From positions 1 through 64,000 of IMG/VR virus record IMGVR_UViG_3300037333_000013: a stretch of 64,000 nucleotides of DNA; one strand, given 5' to 3'. This DNA comes from a virus. Each line of letters starts with the position of its first letter. Within the stretch, counting starts at the first letter, position 1. Below the pieces are notes generated by a model that saw only the letters and a list, made by a program, of their open reading frames with translations, was not told the DNA's origin and ran no database searches. Of the stretch, positions 1 through 8,120 are shown piece after piece. The translations under genes were made by a program, and so were the position numbers.

Positions 1-260
1 AACTTAAAGATAGCACCAAAGAAGTTTTTCACACCTTCTATAAACCCACTCAAGAATGACTCTTCGTCCATCATCAATAATGTCTTTAACTGCCCTTTAC
101 GAACACCTACCTCTCTACTGATATAGTTGCCAAGTGCAGAGACCTCTCTCTCTACACGTTTGTCTATAAATGTTTCTTTATCAATACAGATAATATCTTT
201 CGTGGTTTCCATATCATATATCAATAAGTTTAACAAGTTCTCACGTTGTTCTATTGTCAT
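1..260 (-). CDS. Partial protein of unknown function (N-terminal 86 residues)
   Basis: The first 86 codons of a minus-strand gene that runs off the left edge. The start is ATG at 260, preceded by GGAG about 10 bases upstream. The visible part is charged and probably alpha-helical, ending in a hydrophobic stretch (FIEGVKNFFGAIF). It lies directly downstream of the portal-like gene with an 18-base gap, so it is probably co-transcribed and could be a head-assembly protein, but nothing in the sequence identifies it. Confidence 0.6.
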   Translation of the reverse strand, partial: MTIEQRENLLNLLIYDMETTKDIICIDKETFIDKRVEREVSALGNYISREVGVRKGQLKTLLMMDEESFLSGFIEGVKNFFGAIFK

Positions 261-278
261 CTTTCAACTCCTTTTCAT

Positions 279-2675
279 TTAACCCATAAAGTCTTTCATT
301 GGGTCATCTTCGTCTTTGTTATCGTCTTCTGGTTTTTCATTCGGTACATCGTTCTCTTTCGACGTATCTTTATCTTGTTCTTCTGGCTTGTCTTCCACAA
401 CATCACCAGTGTTATCATCACTTACAACTTCTTCTGGTTCTGTGTCATCTTCTTCACTGTTAAACTTCTCTAATGCTTTGTTTCCTTTCTTTCGTACTTT
501 CTTCATATCTTTATAGAATGTCTCCACACCCTCTTCAATCTGTTTACTATATTCAACATACTCTTCTAATAGTGGTATGGTTGTCTTACCGTCTACTGTA
601 TTGACAATCTTGAGTGTGTCTTTATAATATCCATTTTCATTCAGCCATCTACGTACGGCTGACGATTTCATCATTGCACGGAATGCTTCTATATTATCTC
701 CATTTTCACCAATAATTTCGGTAGGGAACATATCCTCATTCACCATCTCTTTTAGTATATTATCTAGTGTATCAACCATCGTACTAAACATCTCGCTATT
801 GACGTTCTCTTCAGCTTGGTCTACACTAGGTAGTGACACAGTGGACCTATCGAAGATATCTAACATTAACATCTCTACAAGCTCTTCGTCAGTTGTCTCT
901 TTTACAATATCTTTTACTGCATCGTTCTTTAATAGTGATTTACGCTCATTAACAATTGATGAAGTAATCGCATTTTTGATATTACTGCGTTGTAATCCAT
1001 CGTTTGATAAGATGACTTGTGATACTTTAGATAGGAAGTCATTGGTTCTCTCTATCTTTCTGATGAGTCTTCTCTTAAAGAGTACGTTTGATGTCTTTAC
1101 ACTCTCTGCATAATCAATATCTTTACTACCATCTACCATCTCTGGACTAATATGGAGTTTCATATATTGTAACTTTGCTAGTGACTCATCTAGGTCTCTA
1201 TCAGGTATCTTCTTATCTACATCCATACGTTGTAGGTCAACAGATACAGCAGGAATGGCATCATGTTCAAACTCTACAATAATACCTGCTGTCTTTAGGT
1301 AATCGCTTATATCTTCTACCTTTAGTAGTCCAGTTGGTACAGTGTCTGCCCTATTGTTATAGATAAAATCGTATGCCTCTTGGATACGAACTTCTAACTC
1401 CCTGTCATCGTCGTCTAGTTTGACTTTCACCTTTGTAAACTGTACAGCATTCTGAACCATTGCAGAGAGTGTTGTGTAACGAACCATTGCTCTAATCCCA
1501 CCAATAATGGTCAGGTCTTCCAATGGACTCTTTCCTACACCATTTCGTTTATAGTCATATGCTAAGTATGCTACATTTGAAGCATCTAGTACGAGCATCG
1601 TGACTTTGTTCTTAGCCATTGTGTTATTAAACATGACATTGCGAATGAGTTCTAGGTCTTTATCACTGACAAACCCATTGATACCCTCTTTAGACATCAT
1701 ATCGTTTAGCTTCTCTTGAATCGTTTGTTTTAGTAACTCAGAGGTATGCGGTATAGGTGCTTTCATATTCTCTCTACGTGTGTTATCCGTAGATATTTGT
1801 GTCACACGACTCCCCTTTAATGCACGCACCATCTCCGGCTCTTCTTGGTCGTTGTCTATCTTCAGTTCTGTCTCTTCTAAAGGGAACCCATGTTCATCAA
1901 GTAGCAAGATATATCTCAAATGGTTCGATGGTTCATTCTTTAACGTAACAGGAATAATAGACTCCATCGGCCACTCTAATACTGTTGGTCTATCGATATG
2001 CTCACCAGGTATATTTCCTAATGATATAAGGTTACGTATCTTCTCTAACTTCTTTCTAACACCAAAGGCTTCTGTATCTATGTTTAATGTTGGTTTATGC
2101 TTCGCTATCTTCTTAATGTTTCTAGTAATAGTAAAGTCATCCGTGTTAATACTGTATGTATCTCCGTCCTCTTTGTCCATACCTAGTGCATTGTCAAACT
2201 TATCACCAATACAGATAAAAGCGAATGCACCTGGATTATATGCCTTATAGACCCAGTCATATAGTTTCTTATCAACACCATAGAACCCAGTAAAGTCAGC
2301 AGATTGAATATCAATAATCTCTCGTTTCAGCTCATGACTCAAGAGTGTATTGTCCAACTTGTGTATAAAGTTTGTGGTAATCATATCCGTCGGCGATGTG
2401 ATAGAGGATACTAAAATCTCAACCGCTAACTCTAAGTCTGGATTCTCAACAAGGAGTGTATCGATGTTATTACGTTTCATCTTGTTGTATTTATAAACAG
2501 AAGAGAGGTCTTTAAAATCGACTATCTCTTTGTTACTTGGTTGGTTATTTTGTGTAGCACTTTGTCCCTTCTCTTTCACTTCTGCATCACTTATCTTCTT
2601 GTATCTAGAGAGTACCTCTTTACGTCTGTTGAGTGGCATTACACCACGATTATTTACGCTCTTCTTTTTACGCAT
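279..2675 (-). CDS. Probable portal vertex protein
   Basis: A 798-residue protein. The start at 2675 is chosen because GGAGG sits just upstream; a longer frame to 2780 has no ribosome site and would run into the divergent gene. The segment near residues 70-100 (NPDLELAVEILVSSITSPTD) and the later helix-rich part containing RNGVGKSPLEDL followed by a long alpha-helical stem resemble portal proteins of large phages, which form the dodecameric DNA channel at the capsid vertex. The last 60 residues are very acidic (runs of E and D) and probably disordered. Length is high for a portal but usual for jumbo phages. The assignment rests on pattern recognition only; another large virion protein is the alternative. 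Confidence 0.5.
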   Translation of the reverse strand: MRKKKSVNNRGVMPLNRRKEVLSRYKKISDAEVKEKGQSATQNNQPSNKEIVDFKDLSSVYKYNKMKRNNIDTLLVENPDLELAVEILVSSITSPTDMITTNFIHKLDNTLLSHELKREIIDIQSADFTGFYGVDKKLYDWVYKAYNPGAFAFICIGDKFDNALGMDKEDGDTYSINTDDFTITRNIKKIAKHKPTLNIDTEAFGVRKKLEKIRNLISLGNIPGEHIDRPTVLEWPMESIIPVTLKNEPSNHLRYILLLDEHGFPLEETELKIDNDQEEPEMVRALKGSRVTQISTDNTRRENMKAPIPHTSELLKQTIQEKLNDMMSKEGINGFVSDKDLELIRNVMFNNTMAKNKVTMLVLDASNVAYLAYDYKRNGVGKSPLEDLTIIGGIRAMVRYTTLSAMVQNAVQFTKVKVKLDDDDRELEVRIQEAYDFIYNNRADTVPTGLLKVEDISDYLKTAGIIVEFEHDAIPAVSVDLQRMDVDKKIPDRDLDESLAKLQYMKLHISPEMVDGSKDIDYAESVKTSNVLFKRRLIRKIERTNDFLSKVSQVILSNDGLQRSNIKNAITSSIVNERKSLLKNDAVKDIVKETTDEELVEMLMLDIFDRSTVSLPSVDQAEENVNSEMFSTMVDTLDNILKEMVNEDMFPTEIIGENGDNIEAFRAMMKSSAVRRWLNENGYYKDTLKIVNTVDGKTTIPLLEEYVEYSKQIEEGVETFYKDMKKVRKKGNKALEKFNSEEDDTEPEEVVSDDNTGDVVEDKPEEQDKDTSKENDVPNEKPEDDNKDEDDPMKDFMG

Positions 2676-2722
2676 ATTGACCTCCACGTCACTTAGTTGA
2701 AATCCCAAAATAGGAGAACTCA

Positions 2723-4678
2723 ATGAACAGATTGGATAACAACAAATATCTTCTATCGACACTCTCATTGGTAAAGTCAATCATTTGTAAGTCACATACA
2801 ACAGCTGTCCATATGAATAAGAAGTTTGCAGAATATGGTGTAGAGTACGATAAGCTCGATAAGTCTACATGGCCATACTATTTGAACATCTGTGGTAAGC
2901 CACACAGTGCTAATACGACTATCACTATGACATCGATGGATACAAATGAGCTATTCGAAGTCACAAGAGATACCTTACTAGAACACCCAAGAACACATGC
3001 AAAATTACTAGAGTTCGGAACACTCTTTGATACACTCACATCGATGTATACGGGGCAAGAAGTCTATATACGTGGTCTCATCACTGATGTCACATACGAA
3101 GATTTAGATACCTTTGATGGGGATATCTTGCACTACAACAAAGACTTAGTAGAAGAGAATGAAGTAAACTTGATATCTTCACTCTCTTTTGTATCCGGAA
3201 GGTTCTTATCTAGGTGGGTAAACAGAGAGTACTTACTTACAGATAATCTCTATGCTCCTGCTGTATATGCAACATACGTTTCATTCTTAACAAAACAACT
3301 CTTATCGATGCGACTAAAAAATATCACAACGAATGAGGTACATACCTACTATCAGGATATGATACTCGCATCAAACTTTAATATCGTAGAGCATAAAGAG
3401 GTTTTAAACAAAGCATCAACATTATGGCTTGTAAAGAACATCAAGTCACTAGGATATCATATTGGTTCACACGAAACAATGGATAAAGTTATTCGCAAGG
3501 TACTATCACCATCTGGATTTACAGTGGAAGTCATTAATGTGTCAAATAGAGAAGACAAAGATGATACACTCACATTAGAGGATTATATATCTAAAGATGT
3601 AGAGAGCACTGAACTATTGACATTCCTACCAAGTCTCATCTATGAAGATAATTTAACAGAACAATATCGTTCCGGTACAGTTAGATATAAACAGATACTC
3701 GATGAACTCACGCGTGTGCGTGGAATCTCTGAAAAAACAAAAGTAGTGATTATTAGCTTACGTTCATTTGTCTCTGATATAGAGATAACAAACCCAGAGA
3801 TAATACAGAAAGCTATCTTAAAGACACTCTTTCAAGATGAAGCAGAATACTTAATAGATACAACATATGGTAGAATACTCATGACAAACAGAGAGCTCTA
3901 CTACTCTACGCTCATAGCATTTTTCAAACTCTATCAGATAGATGGGTATGGGAGTGTCAAGAATGTCTCTATTGATAATATCTTTATTAAGACTGATGTA
4001 GATACTTCTACACTCACAACAGATGAAGAGAGACAAGAGAAGTTAGATGCTATACATGACGCAATAGATTTAATACTAGATTCAAATGCAAACAATGTAG
4101 AGAAACAGATACTCTGTAAGACACTCATAAATTATGAATCGAGTAATACAAATAACGAGATACTCACACACGAGATTGAATTGTTAAGAAAGGAGATTGT
4201 AGAAGAGATACTCTTAGAAGTGGATATGACATTAGGGGAGTACCAAGATACAGATAGACTCTTTGACAATGACACGCGAGATACCCTCGTACAAGTCTAT
4301 AAACTGTTTGGTATTGAATTCGATGCCACGCATAATATCATTACGAAGTTGACAAATGCATCATCACTCTTTAATAAGCTGACATCGTATACTATCACAA
4401 GTGTCATAGACTCTAACATTGTGGATGGAAATTGTGAGATTGAGCCGAATATGACATTAGAAGGAGAGACAATTATTAAGGTCACTGATGTGACATCTGA
4501 TTGTCAAGGTGCCGTAGCTGACGTAGAAGCATTCGGTGGAGAGATGTTAGATACGCTCTCTATTGTAGGTACAGATGTATTAAAAGAGGTAGAGACAAGA
4601 GTATTAGAACCAGATATATCCGTAGTGCAAGAGATGGAAGATGACTATTTAAAGGTAGTAAGACCAAGATTAAAGTAA
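2723..4678 (+). CDS. Large virion-type protein of unknown function
   Basis: A 651-residue protein, divergent from the portal-like gene. AGGAG lies 7 bases before the ATG, and a TTGAAA element is 20 bases further up. The protein is mostly mixed alpha/beta without signal peptide or membrane segments; the C-terminal 80 residues are rich in V, T, E and D and look like a beta domain with an acidic tail. No domain was recognised. Position beside the portal-like gene suggests a head or neck component; this is inference from context. Confidence 0.6.
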   Translation: MNRLDNNKYLLSTLSLVKSIICKSHTTAVHMNKKFAEYGVEYDKLDKSTWPYYLNICGKPHSANTTITMTSMDTNELFEVTRDTLLEHPRTHAKLLEFGTLFDTLTSMYTGQEVYIRGLITDVTYEDLDTFDGDILHYNKDLVEENEVNLISSLSFVSGRFLSRWVNREYLLTDNLYAPAVYATYVSFLTKQLLSMRLKNITTNEVHTYYQDMILASNFNIVEHKEVLNKASTLWLVKNIKSLGYHIGSHETMDKVIRKVLSPSGFTVEVINVSNREDKDDTLTLEDYISKDVESTELLTFLPSLIYEDNLTEQYRSGTVRYKQILDELTRVRGISEKTKVVIISLRSFVSDIEITNPEIIQKAILKTLFQDEAEYLIDTTYGRILMTNRELYYSTLIAFFKLYQIDGYGSVKNVSIDNIFIKTDVDTSTLTTDEERQEKLDAIHDAIDLILDSNANNVEKQILCKTLINYESSNTNNEILTHEIELLRKEIVEEILLEVDMTLGEYQDTDRLFDNDTRDTLVQVYKLFGIEFDATHNIITKLTNASSLFNKLTSYTITSVIDSNIVDGNCEIEPNMTLEGETIIKVTDVTSDCQGAVADVEAFGGEMLDTLSIVGTDVLKEVETRVLEPDISVVQEMEDDYLKVVRPRLK

Positions 4679-4693
4679 AAAAAAATGTAATAA

Positions 4694-4716
4694 ATGCTAA
4701 CCACAATGGTTAGCAT
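4694..4716. terminator. Hairpin between convergent genes
   Basis: Perfect 9-bp stem ATGCTAACC/GGTTAGCAT with a 5-base loop, 16 bases after the plus-strand stop codon. The following T-tract is weak on both strands. Confidence 0.6.
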
Positions 4717-4809
4717 ATGTTTTATAAGGTTACTCTTTTTACTTTGCTGTGCCATATCGAACAATAAGTCGGGGTTAAAATGGCACACTTTTAATATCTG
4801 ACAACTCGC

Positions 4810-5235
4810 TTATCGCCTTAAAAATGACTCGGTTTCAGACCACTCTGACAAGAGTGATACTCTACGCCGTATTTCAAACTCATTATCGATTGGTATAGCG
4901 TAGGAACTATCAAAGATAGCTAACTCAATATCATCATCTTCTTTAAGACCTCTCACTAAGTCTTTCAAGTTCTGAGTATCCCCATCAAAGATATACTGTT
5001 TCATATCATCTTCTTCGAACTCGCTTTTGATGCCATCATCGTACCTATTATAGGTGATATATGTTTTACCCCTAACGAGGACTTCTTTTCCAAGAACTAT
5101 GTCATCGCCATCTATTTTGTATATTTTATCTTTATAGATAACAGTATTATGACTTCCTTTATCTATTCTAGCGATAAAACCTCTTAGTTTATCTTGCATT
5201 ATTATTTTCTTTACTTTCTCACTTACGTTTTTCAT
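4810..5235 (-). CDS. Small acidic protein of unknown function with pseudoknot leader
   Basis: A 141-residue soluble protein. AAGGAT precedes the ATG. The first ~75 residues look like a small beta-rich fold (RGFIARIDKGSHNTVIYKDKIYKIDGDD), followed by an acidic helical half. No family was recognised. The gene has its own promoter box and a structured leader RNA of the family shared with MYG1 and both TraB/GumN-like genes, so it probably belongs to the same regulated accessory set. Its coding sequence contains many short perfect inverted repeats (for example ACCTA/TAGGT, TTATCT/AGATAA, TTTATC/GATAAA), like the MYG1 gene next to it. Confidence 0.75.
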   Translation of the reverse strand: MKNVSEKVKKIIMQDKLRGFIARIDKGSHNTVIYKDKIYKIDGDDIVLGKEVLVRGKTYITYNRYDDGIKSEFEEDDMKQYIFDGDTQNLKDLVRGLKEDDDIELAIFDSSYAIPIDNEFEIRRRVSLLSEWSETESFLRR

Positions 5236-5263
5236 TTGTTATCCTTTATGATAGTTAATTATT

Positions 5264-5330
5264 ATTGTGCATTACCACATCCTGGACTATGACCAAACCA
5301 AATATATGCCAGACTATTATATTGGTTTTA
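5264..5330 (-). promoter_or_regulatory. Pseudoknot leader RNA, copy A
   Basis: Minus-strand 5' leader of the gene at 4810-5235. P1 stem AAACCAA/TTGGTTT (5295-5328) closes a loop with AGTCTGGCA. Loop CTGG can pair with CCAG (5282-5285) downstream of the stem. A second mini-hairpin TGTG/CACA has a GTAAT-containing loop (5266-5279) and sits about 20 bases before the ribosome site. The same architecture with compensatory changes occurs in four other leaders in this window. Confidence 0.75.
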
Positions 5331-5346
5331 GTATTCAATACGCTAT

Positions 5347-5355
5347 AATAATATA
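5347..5355 (-). promoter_or_regulatory. Phage promoter box (TATATTATT core)
   Basis: Minus-strand TATATTATT inside the wider conserved context T9-ACCTA-TATATTATT-nnn-GCGTATTGAAT. It directly follows the T-tract of the upstream terminator and precedes leader copy A. Confidence 0.7.
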
Positions 5356-5400
5356 TAGGTAAAAAAAAAGGATACACAATAAATAAAAAAAGAATATTCT

Positions 5401-5420
5401 TAGTGGTCTAACGACCACTA
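5401..5420 (-). terminator. Terminator of the MYG1-like gene
   Basis: Stem TAGTGGTC/GACCACTA with a short loop, followed on the minus strand by T-rich sequence and then the GTATCC-T9 tract leading into the next promoter box. Confidence 0.75.
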
Positions 5421-5424
5421 AGTG

Positions 5425-6525
5425 TTAACCATAGATAACTAAATCTATGTAGATTTTCTCCTTTACTGGAATCTTTATTCCTACGACTTCTCCAGGGTAC
5501 GGGACTAAGTCCTGTTCTTTGTAAATACCAAAGAACCCACCCTTGTGAGTGAATATTTGGAATTGAACATTGTGTTCCGAGTCCAATGAGAACTTCCCAC
5601 CAAACTTACCCTCTTCAAGAGGGATTTGCGTTACGCCCCACCCCTCCTGCTTTTTGTCGTAGTTTACGACAAAGTCTGCACGACCAATACAGAACTTTGC
5701 TGGAACGAACCTTTCCCCTTTTTGGATTATGATGAACTTCACCCCATTTACCTCCTTTACAGGAGTCGATGAAGCTAAGTCATCAATCTTCTTTTGGATT
5801 TCCTCCCTCTTTTGTTTATTTTGCTCGGAAACCACCTGAGCTAAACTGTAATCGTCTAACTCGGAGTAGTCCTCAATATATTTTGAGGATAAGTGATTTA
5901 TGAACTTTATCGCATCCTCCGGACCTTTATCCTCCATATTCTGGAGTAACATTACGGTTGCATTAACCGCAACCTTGAAGTTCTTGTCTTGTGTTTCGCC
6001 ATAGACATCTTCGGGGTCGTTCATACCCTGAATCAATTTTATTAGAGGGTGGTCAGCCCTCTGCTCAATCCCACAATCGTGTTTGTCGACGATGTCAACA
6101 AGCCCCTTAATGTATCTACTTACATTAGAGAGAAATGGACCGTCATTCCATGGACATTGCCCAGTTTCACAACTCACAAATAGTGGTCTCGTCAATGCCA
6201 CTAAAATTAGCCCTGCTGAGGACTTCCCATAAAGGTCATCCCCCTCTTTGAATTGATGGTGGTCAAAGCGACCACCGAAAATTTTCCCAACTGGGAACGT
6301 CTGGGACATATAGTCCCCAGAGTATAAAGACACCGAATTGTCTTTATACTCTCCATTGACGTCCACCACGACGTCAAATCCCTCACTAGGGATATCTCTA
6401 CCCCTAGTGATTTTCACATCCACTCTAGGAAATGCTAGCTTGATGAGTGCTATTGCTAGCACCTCATCTGCGTGGAACACACCATTGTGTGTCAAAATAT
6501 TTAGTGTATTTGTTGTGTTAGTCAT
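5425..6525 (-). CDS. MYG1/UPF0160-family metal-dependent nuclease-like protein
   Basis: A 366-residue protein of near full family length. Start at 6525 has AAAGGA upstream. Hallmarks of the MYG1 (UPF0160, DHH-related) family are visible: THNGVFHADEVLA near the N terminus, DVVVDVNGEY around residue 50, and RFDHHQF near residue 87, which provide the His/Asp metal ligands. Family members are DHH-like phosphoesterases; MYG1 itself is reported as a 3'-5' RNA exonuclease. Here a role in RNA turnover is inferred. It has its own promoter, leader RNA (copy B) and terminator. The coding sequence is unusual: it is packed with short perfect inverted repeats, including a 12-bp stem at 6320-6351 and a 9-bp stem at 5653-5673. 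Confidence 0.85.
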   Translation of the reverse strand: MTNTTNTLNILTHNGVFHADEVLAIALIKLAFPRVDVKITRGRDIPSEGFDVVVDVNGEYKDNSVSLYSGDYMSQTFPVGKIFGGRFDHHQFKEGDDLYGKSSAGLILVALTRPLFVSCETGQCPWNDGPFLSNVSRYIKGLVDIVDKHDCGIEQRADHPLIKLIQGMNDPEDVYGETQDKNFKVAVNATVMLLQNMEDKGPEDAIKFINHLSSKYIEDYSELDDYSLAQVVSEQNKQKREEIQKKIDDLASSTPVKEVNGVKFIIIQKGERFVPAKFCIGRADFVVNYDKKQEGWGVTQIPLEEGKFGGKFSLDSEHNVQFQIFTHKGGFFGIYKEQDLVPYPGEVVGIKIPVKEKIYIDLVIYG

Positions 6526-6553
6526 ACTATATCCTTTATGATATTTTAATTAT

Positions 6554-6615
6554 GTTCCGAATTACCGGAGAGTGGTCTATTACGCATACAATGAGTGCCA
6601 CACTTCTCATTGCTA
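6554..6615 (-). promoter_or_regulatory. Pseudoknot leader RNA, copy B
   Basis: Leader of the MYG1-like gene on the minus strand. P1 stem CAATGAG/CTCATTG (6589-6612) with loop AAGTGTGGCA. Loop GTGG can pair with CCAC (6571-6574), a compensatory change relative to the CTGG/CCAG and CAGG/CCTG of the other copies. P2 stem TCCG/CGGA with GTAAT in the loop (6556-6569). Confidence 0.75.
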
Positions 6616-6655
6616 TCAATACTCCTAAACGACTAAGAGTAATTCAATACACTAC

Positions 6656-6664
6656 AATAATATA
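6656..6664 (-). promoter_or_regulatory. Phage promoter box (TATATTATT core)
   Basis: Minus-strand TATATTATT in context GTATCC-T10-ACCTA-box-GTAGTGTATTGAATTACT. It drives leader copy B and the MYG1-like gene. Confidence 0.7.
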
Positions 6665-6699
6665 TAGGTAAAAAAAAAAGGATACACAACGAGTGGTGT

Positions 6700-6716
6700 G
6701 TGACTCACAGAGTCAC
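6700..6716 (-). terminator. Terminator overlapping the end of the TraB/GumN-like gene
   Basis: Stem GTGACTC/GAGTCAC with a 3-base loop that includes the stop codon of the gene ending at 6705. A second weaker stem (ACAC/GTGT) abuts the GTATCC-T10 tract. Confidence 0.6.
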
Positions 6717-7289
6717 TTCTACCACATCGTATCCCATCATTTCCATCAGACCCAAGATACTCATATCTTTATCATTGTATGGTTCACGTACCACGTGACC
6801 ACCGCCAACAGCTATGAGTGTCACATCATCTGATTCCATAGCTTTGATAATCTTTGCTGTCCAGTAGACATCTCTCATAACCATCTCTTTTGTTTCGTCT
6901 GCTGCACCTGCCAACATAATCTTAATTCCCTCATAATTATCATCTTTAAAGAGCGATGCGAATATCCTATCTATACCATTTGGTTCTGCTGGTGCAAAGT
7001 TTTCCTCGCAAGTTTCAAGTCCTTCAGAACCTTTCAGCATATACCACATATCCATTGGATAACTATCTGGTAATCTCTTCATATATGTTAAGATAATGTT
7101 CTCTTTTGTTCTACCCAAATACTTTGATACCTTCTCTGCATAATGGTCTAGAGATACTTCTGTGTAGATTTTGTCAATCCCTACTATTGTCTTCTCTAAG
7201 TCATCTACTTCAAATATCCCAGCGATATGAATCGTAGGTACGATTCTGCCAATTAATTTTCCGTCTTTTTTAATGTCAAAATATTTCAT
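6705..7289 (-). CDS. TraB/PrgY/GumN-family protein, copy 1
   Basis: A 194-residue protein. The start at 7289 is preferred over an upstream in-frame ATG at 7370 because it has AAGGAATAA upstream, matches the start of the paralogue at 43434-44030 (both begin M-x-YFDIKKDGK), and keeps the leader RNA untranslated. The N-terminal IVPTIHIAG corresponds to the GTxH region and the C-terminal RDVYWTAKII...AVGGGHVV to the R-N-x2-W and VGAGH motifs of the TraB/GumN (Tiki-like) family. That family includes putative metalloproteases and inhibitors of peptide pheromones; function in phages is unknown. It is a short, soluble version without signal peptide. Confidence 0.65.
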   Translation of the reverse strand: MKYFDIKKDGKLIGRIVPTIHIAGIFEVDDLEKTIVGIDKIYTEVSLDHYAEKVSKYLGRTKENIILTYMKRLPDSYPMDMWYMLKGSEGLETCEENFAPAEPNGIDRIFASLFKDDNYEGIKIMLAGAADETKEMVMRDVYWTAKIIKAMESDDVTLIAVGGGHVVREPYNDKDMSILGLMEMMGYDVVEVTL

Positions 7290-7327
7290 TTGTTTTATTC
7301 CTTTAAGAATTGTTTTCTTTATAATTT

Positions 7328-7395
7328 GTATCACATTACTGATTACTGGATTATGAACATACGCATACATAGCACCAGACTAAACTATGTATGAA
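7328..7395 (-). promoter_or_regulatory. Pseudoknot leader RNA, copy C
   Basis: Minus-strand leader of the TraB/GumN copy 1 gene. P1 stem CATACATAG/CTATGTATG (7364-7393) closes loop TTTAGTCTGGTG; CTGG pairs with CCAG at 7346-7349; P2 ATCA/TGAT with GTAAT in the loop at 7330-7343. The stem sequences differ entirely from other copies while pairing is kept. Confidence 0.75.
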
Positions 7396-7410
7396 CCACT
7401 ATTACACGTT

Positions 7411-7419
7411 AATGATATA
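7411..7419 (-). promoter_or_regulatory. Variant phage promoter box (TATATCATT)
   Basis: One mismatch from the TATATTATT core. The flanks fit: a T-rich tract upstream and ACGTGTAATAG downstream, like the GTGTAATTGAAT of other boxes. It lies just upstream of leader copy C. Confidence 0.5.
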
Positions 7420-7437
7420 CATACAAAAAATACCAGT

Positions 7438-7467
7438 ATGATACAGTGCCATATGGCACTGTATCAT
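7438..7467 (-). terminator. Perfect 30-base palindromic terminator
   Basis: ATGATACAGTGCCAT followed by its exact reverse complement. It overlaps the stop codon of the gene ending at 7464 and is followed on the minus strand by ATACTGGTATTTTTTG. Confidence 0.75.
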
Positions 7468-8120
7468 AGACTAATGTCAATGTGCATCGCTTTAAAGTAT
7501 GCACTTAATGTCTTTGTGGCTTGTGTCTTTGTGACAAATGGTGCGAGTTCACTTTTACTCACTTTACCGTTTTTAAAGAGTAGTCCATTGAGTGCATTAC
7601 TCGCTTGCACATCTCCACCACGCACACCTAGAAACTCATCGAGTGTATTGTTTAGACCAAGTGGTTTCATTACTTGTACTTCTTGCAGTGTAATTCTGCC
7701 TGACGCACTGTTACCTGCTACTTGTCCAGTAATTCTATTCCGAGTCTTTCTATGCTTGTGTACGTTAAAATTCTTTAAGATATGCTGTGATGCTCTACGG
7801 ATAGACATATACATTACGGCATATTCTACCTCAGGTGTATAGACAAAGTCACCTCGCGTAATAGTGAGCTTCTGGTAGATATCAAACCCTAACCATTTTG
7901 CTATATCTACATTTCTATCAAAGTCTAACTCTACTTCACTATCTAATGGAGAGAACAACCTCAACGAGTGTCTACCGCTACGAAATTTCTCTATCATAGA
8001 TTCATAGTCTTTCTTACTCATCTTTGGTAGCTTCTCTTTATAAATCTTTGTGTTAAACCCAGATGGGTCTAACTTTGCTACGACTTCTAAGATAAACTGC
8101 TCTACATCTTTTCTTGCCAT
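7464..8120 (-). CDS. Possible RNA polymerase beta C-terminal fragment
   Basis: A 218-residue basic protein. The segment around residues 140-185 (GRITLQEVQVMKPLGLNNTL, then DEFLGVRGGDVQ) resembles the extreme C terminus of bacterial RNA polymerase beta ([24 protein letters not shown]...KSDDV). The beta-like protein at 48384-50444 already carries its own version of this region, so this gene, if correctly read, would belong to a second polymerase, as in phages that carry separate virion and non-virion enzymes. Only this short motif supports it; the rest is unrecognised. A structural or DNA-binding protein remains possible. Confidence 0.4.
   Translation of the reverse strand: MARKDVEQFILEVVAKLDPSGFNTKIYKEKLPKMSKKDYESMIEKFRSGRHSLRLFSPLDSEVELDFDRNVDIAKWLGFDIYQKLTITRGDFVYTPEVEYAVMYMSIRRASQHILKNFNVHKHRKTRNRITGQVAGNSASGRITLQEVQVMKPLGLNNTLDEFLGVRGGDVQASNALNGLLFKNGKVSKSELAPFVTKTQATKTLSAYFKAMHIDISL

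Noticed and set aside
2676-2780. N-terminal extension of the portal-like gene to an ATG at 2780.
   Set aside because: It has no ribosome site and overlaps the divergent gene; GGAGG directly precedes the ATG at 2675.
5264-5330. Reading the leader RNAs as a known riboswitch (preQ1, ZTP, SAM-II, fluoride) or a tRNA-like element.
   Set aside because: None of the conserved core sequences of those classes could be matched; the shared GTAAT mini-hairpin and AGTCWGGC loop do not fit them as far as I know.
7387-7842. A 151-residue plus-strand frame opposite the possible beta fragment.
   Set aside because: It crosses the leader, terminator and the antisense of a better-supported gene and lacks a ribosome site.
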